Shown here piece after piece: positions 47,901-60,600 of a stretch of 64,000 nucleotides of DNA. The notes under the pieces were generated by a model that saw only the letters and a program-made list of their open reading frames with translations, searched no databases and was not told the origin of the DNA. This DNA is from Girardinichthys multiradiatus (lineage: Eukaryota > Chordata > Actinopteri > Cyprinodontiformes > Goodeidae): assembly GCF_021462225.1 (NCBI RefSeq), contig NC_061800.1:12632749-12696748 (forward strand). Reading direction: 5' to 3'. Made by a program: the position numbers and the translations under genes. The number at the start of each line of letters is the position of its first letter. Positions within the stretch are counted from its first letter, which is position 1.

Positions 47901-50900
47901 AAACAGGAACCATTCCTCCAATCAGTGGATTATTTTCCATCAACACACTTGGAATCAATACAAAAGTGGCTGAAGGATCTAAATTTAAAGCGGCTGACGT
48001 ATACGTCTTTCCATCTCTGACTGCTTTCTCAACCTGCAGCTGAAGATTACCACTTAAATACAGTCAGATACACAACTAATAAACTCTGTCTCAAAGCATA
48101 GGAACTGCCAAATCAATACAGACCTAAATGTTTACTTCTGTTCTATAGTTGACAAGGCAGATTAATATCAATTAAGCCTTGGGTGTCTGATCTATGTTTG
48201 AGACTCTTATACACCTTCTCCACTGGCTCCACATGGCCGGGCTCTGTATACACAGAGCGCGAATATCCTGTTTTGATTTGGGTTTGTTTGGTTTTTTGGT
48301 TTCGGGTTTTTTCTTTATGTTTTTCACAGTTAAGGTTTTGAATCATTCTTCTGTTTGTTATTATTATTATTCTTGTTAGATTTATGAATCATGTTTCTGT
48401 TTGTTTTTCTGGTCATGCTTTAGTTTTGTCGTCTTGTTCATGTTTTGTCAAGTTTGGTTTTCGGATCTGGTTATGCTTTTGTTTCATGTTTTTCTAGTTT
48501 CTGTTAGTTTGTCTTCAAGAGTCTCTGTTTTGCTCCAGCCACGTTTTGTTCTTCTGTCAATTAAGTTTATTCGGATCACCTGCACCTATTAATCTGTCTT
48601 CGTGTTTCACCTGGTCACGCTCCATAAATACACACCAGTTCAGTTATTCATCGTGGAATCATTTTCAAATCATGCTCATGTCTAGTTCTCAGATCATGCT
48701 CATTTCTTGTTTTTTGGATCATGCCATGCCTGTTTTGCCTGCTCGTTTATTGTTTTGTTCCTGCCTCTTCTTGTAAGAGAGTTTTTTGTTAATTAAATCC
48801 TTTTTTTACTTACCGTCATGCTGCCTACTAGTCTGCATTCCGGGGTCCTCTATCTCACAAGCCCTAACATATTCAATATCCAACTAACTTCACCGCGCTC
48901 AAAAGTCTGCCGTTTTGCACTTTAAAGTCCTTGTCCTCATTATTGCCATTATCACCAAGAACTTCCTCATAAAACCCAAAATTGTAACTTCTTGAGGCAA
49001 ACTCTCTAGCTTTACCAGTCTAGACAGCAGCATCTCTCTGTTTCTCCTGCCACACATCAGAACCCCTGAGCCTTATTCTGTTCTGGCTGGGCTGTGGTCC
49101 AGATAATTATCCCAGTGGATCATTTTATACATGAAAAACATAAGACATTCTTCCATATACAATAATACAAACATCATTAGGATTTAGTTTATTTGTGCTT
49201 TTATTTTCTATTTATTGTTTTAGCATTTTACACAAATTACTTTAATGTGACGATGTCACAGAGTAATGTTAATAGCAGCACAGCGCACGACCCTGATGGC
49301 TGGAGGTAGAGCCAACTGAGTGGAGCGCTGCCGCGCCGCCTATAACAAGCCAGTGGAAAGGCATTATTTTGAAGCAAGATGGGAAGCAGTTGCTTATTTA
49401 CCCTGACAGCACATATAGGCTGCTCGTCTGGGAGGCTGACAACATGGTTACTAAAGCATTGATAAAGCGCCTACTGCTCTTGCATCCTCTGTGTTGCAGC
49501 ATTTTCAGTACTCAGTCAAGAAAAGAGGCAGTGACAGTGATGGGAATGGTTTGTGACCACTGAGGGTTCTGGGACAGGTTAATGGTTAGCCGCTAACATT
49601 GCTAAAGTTGCCATCTGCTTCTGTCTTCCAGTGTAAAACTACAGCGCTGTTTCACTGTTTAATGACTCTGGAATGCAGTTATGCACATCTAGTTTAAAAC
49701 CTAAAAAACAACTTGGACTGATCTAACCTGAGCAGGATGACTACACTAAACAGGTATTCTTTAAAACAGTTTAATTCAGCTATAGCATTGTTATTAACAT
49801 CCAGTGAATTTCCTTGGTAGAAATGGTAATAGTATTGTCATAAAACCACTGAGTTTTTGGTTGTGTGATCAGTGACGGGAGCAGCAATGGAGCTTCAAGC
49901 CAGTAAGATAATACTGGAGAGAGATAGGTATTGATTGCATTAACCAGATCCTGAGGCTGAGATCTGTTTTTTCAGACAGGGTAAAAATATATTCGGGAAA
50001 TGAGTTCAGCAACAATACAACGTGCAGCTGTCTAGATGAAGAGATGATCAGAGCCCCAAAATTGAGCAGTCATAACTATGAGATTCTGGAAAGAAAGCGC
50101 AGGTACAGATGAGGACATGAAAAGGTTAAGGACAAAAAAAAAAAAACAATTAAAATTAAAAAGGAGGCAAGGAACTGTGAATTTAATTTTCAGTAGATGG
50201 AGAGAATGTATATGATTTATTCTGGTGCTATTGAAGTTTGAAACGAAAGACATTATTTCTCCTTCAAAATAAATGCTAAGTGCTCTTTAACACATTCATT
50301 CAGCACCGCAACAGAAAAGAAAGAAGGGGAAATGCAAGTTGACACAGGATCTTTACCTAACTAAATCACCTGTGGTCAATGCTTAAGCAATTCATTTTTA
50401 TTCCTGAGTGGTTGGAGGGTAGCAGCATTTTGGAACAAAATGGATGCAGTGCAGTCCATCTGGTTAAAGCCACAGCAATAAATGACCCCCACAGTCCAGT
50501 AACAATGCAAAAACACCTGTTTGTTTCCTTCTGGTTTGCAGTCCAAAGTCATACAAATGGAAATTATTCTTGAATTTTAGTTATTTGTTGCTGTCCAAAA
50601 GGTTTTGATTTGAAAGATTAAAAGTCATTTTATGAATCTAAAATTGGTAACAATTTGTCTGCTGAAGTAAATGAAAAAAAAAAAAACACTAAATACTTTG
50701 AGTCTCTTCTCTGATTGGACTATCCCATCAGGTTGTGACCAAAGAAAACATTTTTTGTGTTGGCGTCGTAATACACTCAGATTTGCCCATCACACGCTGT
50801 ATGATAAAATATTTCTGAGATTAATTTGGGTGGAAACAGAATGAAAATGCCTGTGCTTTATAGATTTGCCAGGGACTGGTTGTCCCCACAGAGAGACGCT

Positions 50901-53900
50901 CAGGCTGATGTTACATGTGTTTACTCAACAAACACAATCAGTGAGGAGAACAGGGGCTGATGGGGCTGCAGCAGAGCCCTGCAGGGACACAGAAACATTA
51001 TCTGTGAGAGAGACTGACTGTGGAGAAGACAATAGGTTGGAAGCACAGCGTTGATTTAAAAAAGAACAGAAAGATGAGCCTCTTGGACCCCCTGAGGTAA
51101 CAGACACCAGGCTTTGTCTGCTATAAATATCATTCACTGACTCCCCTCTCTTCCTTTTTATTTTCCTTTTCAAACTCCTTTTCTCCTTCTTACTGTTTAT
51201 TGTCTTTTTCTCCTTTTTTTTCCTCTGTGCTCTTATCACTTTTTTACCATTACCCTTTGTCTGCCCTCCAGATAATTAATCTTAATTTTTTAATATTTTT
51301 TATATATTACCAGGTCTTCAGTTTCAATACTTGTTTACAGAAAAATATCTCAATAGTGGGGTTGCCAAAATAAATCCTTTTAGATACTAATTTCTTTTAC
51401 TGTAAATGAGAACCAGTCATAAATTCCCAAAGATGAGCCCCTCTTTGATCTGATTTCCATAAATCTCCAACCACGCCAGTCATGTCCTGCAGAGATGAGC
51501 TTTCAAAAAGGAAACATCAACATGGCTGAGGCTAAGGCAGTGTGGAGTCGACCTCGGCTGGGCTTGTTCTCCAATATAGGAGGTTCCAAATTTCTAGATG
51601 ACAAACTTAAAGCCCCTTTGAGTCGTAATTCCAGTTTGGAAAATTGTTGGTTTCTCTCTGATCTTAACCTTTAAAATCTAGCCATACGTTTATTTGTACT
51701 TTTGATTTGTTTCTAGTTAACTCAGTCGTCCAACCCTATTTCTGTATAATTTCCATATTCAAAGCTTACAAAAAACCCTGGCAATTTAGGTTATTAATTA
51801 ATGCAAATAAATGCAATATATTTATCAGTGGCTCTGAGTTAGTTTTTTTTTTTTTTTTAGAAGAGCGTTGAAATGCAAAGCAAGTATAACTTTTTTTTTA
51901 TTGTTAGAATTATCCATAGCTGCTAATCCCTTCACTGATAAACTGAAGAGTAATGTTGGTCTTTCACCATCTAAGTTTGTGCCTTTGTAGCTTTTCAGGT
52001 AACAAATGCAGCTTTTTGCCACTGGACATTTCATATCAGTGATATGGCAGTTTAACCTATGCTGTCTGCCATGTTTAATACTTTTCTCTTGTAGATACAA
52101 CAGTTTTAATTACCTTTTTTAAATAGCTCATGAACATAGTTTTGGTTTTTAAGTCACTTCACCAAGTTTGTAGCATTATTCATCTTTTGAGGCTCCACTC
52201 TGTAGCACAGCTAGCATCAGGGCTTATCATCATCCTTTGGCATTTCCTGTTTGTCTGCCTCATAGGCAAAATACCTCTAAACACCTCTGCTCTTGCTTTT
52301 AAAGCTAAATAGGCTTGCAAAGGCTCTTCTCTGGACGTAATTGTCATAAGTGAGTTTTGAACTTGCATTATCGGCACCTTTTAATTTTTGTGGCTCTAGT
52401 GGCCTTTATTTCAAACTGGACATTCTTGAAATGGGTTGGAGAGGGGGTAGACATGCAGGAAAAGGTCTTGCTGCGTCGAGAGTCTAACCTGTGATTTCTG
52501 CATCGAAGACTGAGGCCTCTTCATGGGTCACACGGGTCGACTGACTGTGTCTTCAGTGCTGCTGTGGGAAATTGTGCACCAACTTGGGAAGATGAAAGTT
52601 GCTTTATTTTGATTTTGACAAAATATATAAATCAAAATATATTTTACATTGCTCCAGTGGAAGTACAGTCCAATGGCAAATCATTAATTTATCCCTTTTA
52701 ACAATTCCTAAAAGAGCAGCAAGAAATACTCTACTGAGACCAAACTGGATCGATGGGTATCATGTGTAGAAGTTGTAGAACTGTCAGTTGCAGGCATTAA
52801 TCTTTCATATTAATATGTTCCTAATTCTTCCTTACATCCCACTCCATGCATGCAAAATACACACACAGCATTCAGTGTGTCTAACTATAGTCAAACTCAA
52901 GGCGACTGACATTATTGGCGTGGTATGGCTCATTCGCTGAAGCAGCTGCTTTTCCAGAGCTGGCGCTGTTCAATCTGTTGGCCTTGTGTTGCTCTCCCAC
53001 TCCTCCCTCTCGCTTTCTTTCTCACTTACTCACCAGTTACCTCTCTTGCCTCCGCCTCCCCCGTCCCCTCGCTGAGCTCTTCCAGAGGATGACTTCACGC
53101 TCTGGAAGAGAGCAGCAGCACTGAAGGCTATGGTGTGGTGGCTATAACACGCTAGCATTTGAGCAGTGTGGCTCATAACCAAGTGGGCAGCAGGGCAGCA
53201 CAGCTGTAGATCAGAGAGAGAGAGGAGGAAGAGCGTGGAAACGAAGCAGGAAAGAAAGTGAGAAGGGTTTTTAAAGGAGGAAAAGGAAAAAGACAGGGAG
53301 GCTGAAAGTTTGACTGCTTCAGTGACGGGGCCATACGTTGGTCTGTGTGCGAGGAACCAGCTGAAGATGCACACACTTTGGATTTATTAGGATGACGGTT
53401 CAAGACGCAGAAGAAGAAGCAGAAAAAGAAAAAAGGGGAAGAATTGGCTGAGAAAGAACATCTGCACAGAGCCGTCAGTGGAAACACATGTTGCTGGGAT
53501 GAGTCGCTGTGGTATTACTGCTCCTGCCGTGCTCTGTGTTTGTCCTTTCCTCAGCATATACCAGGTATGCCTCCTCTGCTGTCGGAGTGTGACCACTCAA
53601 CGTGGATCAATCCCAGGATCGAACATTTGATGGGAATCTCCAGGCTGCCATGAGACTGTATCAAGCAGCTCTTTCTCATCAGGAGTCAGATCTTTCCTCT
53701 CAGTTTGATTGAGGCCGTCTGAGTGCTCAGACAAACACAGCAATCTTTGAGTCCAGGGATCACACTGAAGTCAGAAACAGTTGGATATTTCACAACACCT
53801 CAGTTTGCAGAGTTGTTGGTTCCACCAGTGAGTATTAATCCTGCTCAGTTTTAGCTGACGGGTTCAACAGGAAAACGAGTCGGATTCACCTTTTCTATTT

Positions 53901-56900
53901 GTGGAGGTCTTCTTTGCAGCACTAGATTTTATTGGGTGTCTAGGTTAGAATGTCATCAGAACAGATTGCACATGGGAAATTTCATCTGCTTTTAGAGTCT
54001 TTAAATGAAGAGTGAGGAGATTAGTTGATCATCTTTAGGTAACCAAACATTCAAAGATCTTACTATAGCAAAAGTCTTATGTGCATTTTTCTTTTTAAGA
54101 TTAAAAAGAATATGTAAATAGACGTGCTGGGGAAAAGTAAACTTTTTACTTTAAGTTTCTATTTTAACAATCCTTTCTGTCTCCATCAGCAGCTAAAAAC
54201 CCAGTTTAACGGTCACCAGTGTCTTTTCCTTTTCACGCTCAATAATGTTAAAAAAAAGGCTGTAATTTGTACATTCATCACATTTCTCTCATTTAGTTGT
54301 ACATTTAGATAAATGTGTCTCACATTTAATCCAGTGAGGATTACATAGTGTAGTGAATAAGGCAAAGCATGACATGGGCCTTTATTATAAGGAAAATATG
54401 CTGTTTTGGTTGCTATGTTATACAGTCTGCGACTTGGCCGTCGATTTTCTTCACTGGGGTTAAATAAGAAATCAGTATTGTGCTGAACTTATCTAACAGA
54501 TACTGTTAAAATAAAAGTGAACCAGTGAAAGAACTAAATAAATGTAATATAGAAGATTCAGCCTTTCAATTAAGAATAAAGATTAGGATTAAAGCATTTT
54601 TTTTTATTTGCATCTTACATTAAAATAAAATCCCGGCATAAAACAAACAATTTGGAACAAACATGAAATTAAATGGAATGTGATATGTTTAAAATCAGAG
54701 CAAGCATCAGACTTAATAAAAATAAAAAGAAATGCTGATGTTAGTGTGTGTTCCAGGATTGCCCAGTTGTCTGCCAGCGTTCCTGTTCCTCTTGTCAGCT
54801 TTGTCCTGGCGCTGCTTGGCCCAATTTAAGATACTTGCTGTACTTGCTGAGATATTTACCCACAGTAGACTTGTTCTAGCTTTCCTGTTAACCTCCTCCG
54901 TATTAGTAACTCTTTTCGACCTGTTAGCTTAAACGCATTTCACCTGCTGCTGCAGCACATGCTGGCTGGAACCCATGACCAAACGACGAGTAAAAACAAC
55001 CTGTTAGAGGCTTTAGGTGGTTCTGCACATTAAAAGACAATCACAGCAACCTCTACAGCTTCAGTGGTGACGAGTGAGCACAAAGATCTCCCTTGCAGAG
55101 ACGGGCTTTACAAAAGGGCTTACAGGAATCAACAGGACATATTCCTCTAGATTTTTTTTTCCACGACTACATTCACTGTTTTCTTAAGGTTTTTTTCCTA
55201 AACGTTTTGCTTTAGGAAGCAACTATGAAAAATATTCTGAGGAGACAGGCAGGTCTTTGTAGACAGGCAGGTGCTGTTATATGAGTTGTCCAACCTAAAG
55301 ATGTTGAAAACAGTTCATCTAAACAGGATGAGATGTTGTAGTGATATATGACCCATATGCACATTTCAAAGTACTGGATTTTAGTTATTTATTATTCAGA
55401 GTGAAGAGTAAAGACATGTCTCTGTTCTGCAGATACACAGGAAGATCCGAGAGGACTCGGACATGGCCCAGGACTCCCTCCAGTGTCTGGCCCAGCTGGC
55501 CTCCATGCACGGGCCCGTCTTCCCAGACGAGAGCGCCCAGGTTTCTTATCTGGCTCACATGGTGGAGGGCCTGCTCAGCACCATCAACGGGTGAGCGGGA
55601 GGCCTGCTTTCCTTGAAGTGTTGAAACATAATTTGCTGCTGAGACAGTTGAAATTAAATGTTGTTGTTTAAGATCTCAGTGTTATTCTGTTGCTTGTAGG
55701 AGACACACCATGATAACATTTGACTGTTTTAGCTAGAACATATTTTCTCCTTGACTGTAGCTGTTCTTGCATTAATAGAGACCTCTGCAGGCTCCCCTAC
55801 AGATTTTAGAATATTGTTGTTTTTTTTTTGTCGTTAATATAAAATGACAAAAAGACAACTTAGAAGGAAGATCAATGTTTACATTTTATTAAAAATATAC
55901 CATGTCCATTCTGCCCTGGACAGAAACCCATATGTCTCATATCTTAAACTGGCACTGCTTCTTGACATCCCAGTCTGGTGTCTGGTTTTACACAGATGTT
56001 TCTGATTGGACAGGTAATTGTGATTGTTTTTAGGAAATCATATGCTTAGTTTGTTTTGATCAGTCCTTTACCATGGCCCACATTAAGAAGCATCTTGGCA
56101 GCTGTTAAAACAAGGCCATTAATTACCTAAAGTTTCTGCATGGCTAAGTGGTGCTGAAATGGGATCAAGGTTGGGTCGGTGTTTGACAGTTTAGAATTTG
56201 TTTTATATTATTCCTTCCAAAAATATTACATCTCACCTTTTATTTATACGTGTTTACAGATGTATACTAAGCCAAATTTAGGTTCCTTTCAGTTCACATT
56301 TAAACCATAGTTATGTGTTTGTGTTCTTGTATTTGTTGCCAAGAGAGGACCGTAAGGATTTTTAACCAACATAAGCCCCTTTTCCATTGCTTGTAGACAG
56401 CCCCAGGCTTTTGCAAAGCCCAGGTTGCGTTTTGATACAAATTTACCCGGGTAATTTCACTTTCACTGGGCTTTACTTTCATGGGTAGATAGTTCTACTC
56501 TGGATATGGTCTTTTCAGCTTTCCCCAGGCTTTGTTAAAGGGGGGGTTGTGTGCAGCGAGGCTTTGCACCAGCAGGTTCAGTAATGGCAGATATTTCTAA
56601 ATACAAATTAATCGTTTTCATACCATTATTTGTCACAAAAAGTAGTGTTAAGATGTTTTAAGTGAAAAGGTACCTCAAAACAAATCTTTCTTGATTCTGG
56701 TGGAGGTTGCTGAAGGCACTCATCCTTGAAGTGGGGAAACAGAAATTTCCCCACTGATGTGGGTGGATTTCCATGAAAAATTAAAATTAACCAGTAAATT
56801 CGAAAAGGTTCTGATGCTGGGGAACTGTGTAATGAACTTTATTGGTTAATTCACCCAACCGAACTTATCCACTTGCAGCGTAGGCCTACTTGAGCTTGGA

Positions 56901-57649
56901 CTACAAAATCTCAGTGAGAAATAAATATGGCGAATACGCGGAAATCTTTGACCTTACTTAGCTGTTCTGCAGCAAATACCGTAACGTAACAGTTGAAAAA
57001 ACGTAACAGATGATAGAGAAAACTGCTCCGTGCACCTGGAGAGACTAAATTCCACTTTTCTGCACTCCTACACAACAAAATATATTTAAAGGCTAAAAAC
57101 GTGCATTTTGCAGGATGTGTCCTTTAAACGTTTCCTGCTTATGGCTTCAGTGCAACTTAAGGCATAATGGACTGTATAGCTCTAAAGCTGCTCATCATCT
57201 ATTATTTATCAGTTGAAACAAAAAAATGATTTATTAGCTTTTAAATGGAGAAAAATAGTAATTCCCTCTGCTGGACTGAAGGTGTATTGTAGTTTTTTTC
57301 AAAACGTCCCCATTCGTCATTAGGCTGATTTTAAATAAATGGTCCATGGCAATGCAAAAACAAATCCTGGGGCTTTCAGTGGAAAAGGGGATAATGAAAG
57401 GTAATTTGTGGAAAGTAAAGACTTTTCCTAATTCTTACTTTTATGTGGATTTTGGGTTAGAGGTTAGGTTTAGGACTACGGTAGGAATTGAGTTTAGGTT
57501 AAGGTTAGAGTTAGAGTTAGGCATGCACTGGTAATAGTTAGGTTTAGGGTTATTGTCAGGGTTAGGGCATAGAAAGGGTTGAAAATGACTGGAAATCAAT
57601 GGAAGTCAATGGGAGTCAACACATGGTCCTCACTACATATAGCAAAACA

Positions 57650-57693
<44 letters not shown>

Positions 57694-60600
57694 TGCTGCA
57701 GTCACTCCGACTCTAACACTCAGAGCAGGGACCTGCATTGATGACATTGTTTGTACACACAAATAATCACTTAGCTTTATTACTTTTATTACTTTTGAGG
57801 TTTTCTTTGACATTTTGACAAGTCTTGCATTTTATAATCGACTAAGCCACAACACTGACACAACATGGTGTGGCTCAAGAAACAACCTGCAGGGACTAAT
57901 TGAAAGCTGCCAGGGGAAAGCAGCCACCCCATGAAGGCTGAGCTGCTGAACCCTGAGTTAGCTTTCCTCTCTAATGCGTGATGCTTTTAAGGTAAAAGCC
58001 TCCCTTTTATTGGCTTCCATTATTAAACCTTCAACAATCACAGAAAAGGTTGAGGGAGCTGTAGAATGCTATTATTCCATAATTACTTCTTTCTCGGAGG
58101 CAGCTCAGAAGCTGAGGAATAAAGGTTGCAAAACTACTTTGTGTGCATTTTGTCCAAGATTAATTCCCTTTTTTTCCTTGTTTTTTTTTCTTTTTTAGAA
58201 ATGTTTTAATGCCCTATGCTTAAGACAGTCACATCCTTCTGTTTCAACGTTATCTCTGTGAACAGACATGGTAGCTTTTTATAACAAGGATTTCATGTTA
58301 TTTAAATTCAGAGACTCAACAAGCATTGGAGGCAGACCAGTAGGGGGACGCATATTGAAGCATTTCAGCTTTATTTACAGGAGGGGTAATAGCTTGTTGA
58401 GTCTCTGTTTTAATGCCCCCTTATTGTATCATGGGAAACTGTCTTCCAGCTCAGTAACACATTGGGTACATAGAGTAACCAGTGATTTATGTTTCCCAGA
58501 TGCCTCTAAGACCACATTTATGCCGCATTGGATCAAATTAAGGATTAAAAACCCACACTAGCTTTCCTTTAAACATGGGTAAATACTGGTGTGTTTTATA
58601 TTAAACAGGTGTCCTTTAATTGAACACAGAGCTGCCAGACACTGTGATAAAATGGAGGGAGCCGGAGCTCTTTTGAACTGATGTTAAAGCCTGTTTGGCA
58701 TCACCTGATACAGTCCAACCCTTCTAAAGACGTACAGACAGTTCAATGTGTTGTCTGGGCTGTGAACTACTGGACTGTTTATTTATCAAACCTTTATTCC
58801 GGTCGGCAAAGGCTGGTTTGAGTGAAGACAGCAGTTTCACAGTATTTACTCAAAAATTGAATTATACAAGATGATTGCTTTTACCTAAAGCATCTCCTGC
58901 TAAAATACTAACACTGTGGTTATTACAGCTGTAATAAGGTCATAACATTTATGATTTTGATTTACTCTATGCTCCAAACAGCTGGAGAGAACCCAGGTCG
59001 CTCTGGCATTGTCTGTGGCCTCTCATTAAACTTTAAAAATGGTGCAACTGAAAATCTTGCTGGTTCTGAAAGCAAAATGTTTTAAAACTTTGGTATCCTT
59101 AGAGATCCTAAACCGACCCATGCCAACTGTTCTAGATGGTAATGTCGATTTAAAAAAATTACATCATAAACTTTGCAAGGATATCTCATACATACAGTAT
59201 TTGTCATGAATATTATAGAACTCGCAGATGGGATTTCCCATCTTCGTTTTTTTTTTTTTTTTTTTTTGTAAAACTTTGACCTCCATATATGATTTGGGAA
59301 ATAAGATAAGCAAATGTTAACTAACACCAAAGATTTCCAAAATGCTCCAAACATTTTCAGATCTAGCATGTTCCATGATGGATAGAAATGGAAGCTCAAA
59401 TAATACTTCACCACTATACAAAACGTCCTGCAGGTTGTTACCAGGTAGTATCCTGAGGCAGACGTCTCCTTTATGCCCTGAAAACCGATAAGAAACAACT
59501 AAAACTGCACTAAAACCCAGCTCTGTTACAGCCCGAATGACAAGCAGATAGGTCTCATTAGAAAATTTGTTTTTAAAAAAAGCTTTTTTTGTACTTTCTC
59601 GGAATTCATTTCAAAATCATCACTGATGCAGAAAATGGCTAACATTGACTCTTCTTCCCTCAGTAAGTCCCACACTGAAGAGTGTTGTGTTTAGCACGAT
59701 CTGTTAGCACTTACATATTGGAAACAATGCTGATGGAATAGAAATTATATATTTTTTCAGTATCTGGTCCAACTACCCATTATCTGACATCTGTTGGCAT
59801 GGATCTATACTAGAAAGACATTAATGCTGTACACTTCAGTATGTGTTGCCAGTCATTGCAACTTTCACCCACATCATCGCATGTTTCCAGGTATAACGCA
59901 GCCCTGATGTTTCCATCAGCTGAGGTTCTGAATGTGTACGTGGTTCTGTACAGTGGGTTAGTGATGTATCCAAGGCCAAGCAGATTTGTTTGGCTTGTAT
60001 TTTATTGGATGCATATTTTTGTGCCGTTGTCAAATCAAACAAATTAGTTTTAAAAAAGCAGCGTCTGTTAGGTTTTTCAGATATAGTGCTGCATTGATTT
60101 TATTTTTTACCCATCAAGATTCAAAAAGTTGACAGAGAAAAAGGGACAATTAGACATATTTGCTTTGATAAGGTTTGCGTCAGAGAGATGCTTATTGTGC
60201 AATGTGGGGGATTATCTGTTGACTTTCTCGTTGCATTTGAAATAAGACGCTACAGTTACTTGAACTGATATAAATGATAGGCTCACACACCAACTCAGAA
60301 TGGCTCTTTTTCTCTTCTTCCTCTCTCTCTTCCCTGCTCTCCTGCTATGTCTTTAATCACCTATTCTTGGCGCTTTTTTCCCCTTGCCTCATCGGAAAAC
60401 CATGCAGAGGGATGGCCGATGTGCAGTGATTCAACAGTCCTGCACGCAATTTAGCTCCATCTCATAGGGTTTAGCTAGGCTTCTCACACAATGTTGCTCT
60501 TTCACTTGCATAGAGTGGGAAGAGGAATGCCCCTTTAAAAAAAACATGCAACACAGAAAATAAAGCTCCAGTGGTTCATTTTCTTTTTTCCCCTCAGGTT

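Larger units (their letters stand above)
43089..55432 (+). other. xpo4: xpo4 intron 7 (GT-AG, 12.3 kb)
   Basis: Donor GTAAGT, acceptor TTCTGCAG. It holds a SINE, a perfect hairpin, an hAT-like repeat and retroposon-like stretches, listed separately. 43100-44790, 45150-46850, 48880-52900 and 53700-55430 show nothing I can name beyond short homopolymers. Confidence 0.9.

Noticed and set aside
53444..53653. Small nested gene in intron 7
   Set aside because: The open frame has no recognisable domain, start context or splice partners; only its local composition is unusual.
57440..57560. Chromosome end (telomere)
   Set aside because: The repeats are diverged, interrupted and inside an intron of a continuous gene.
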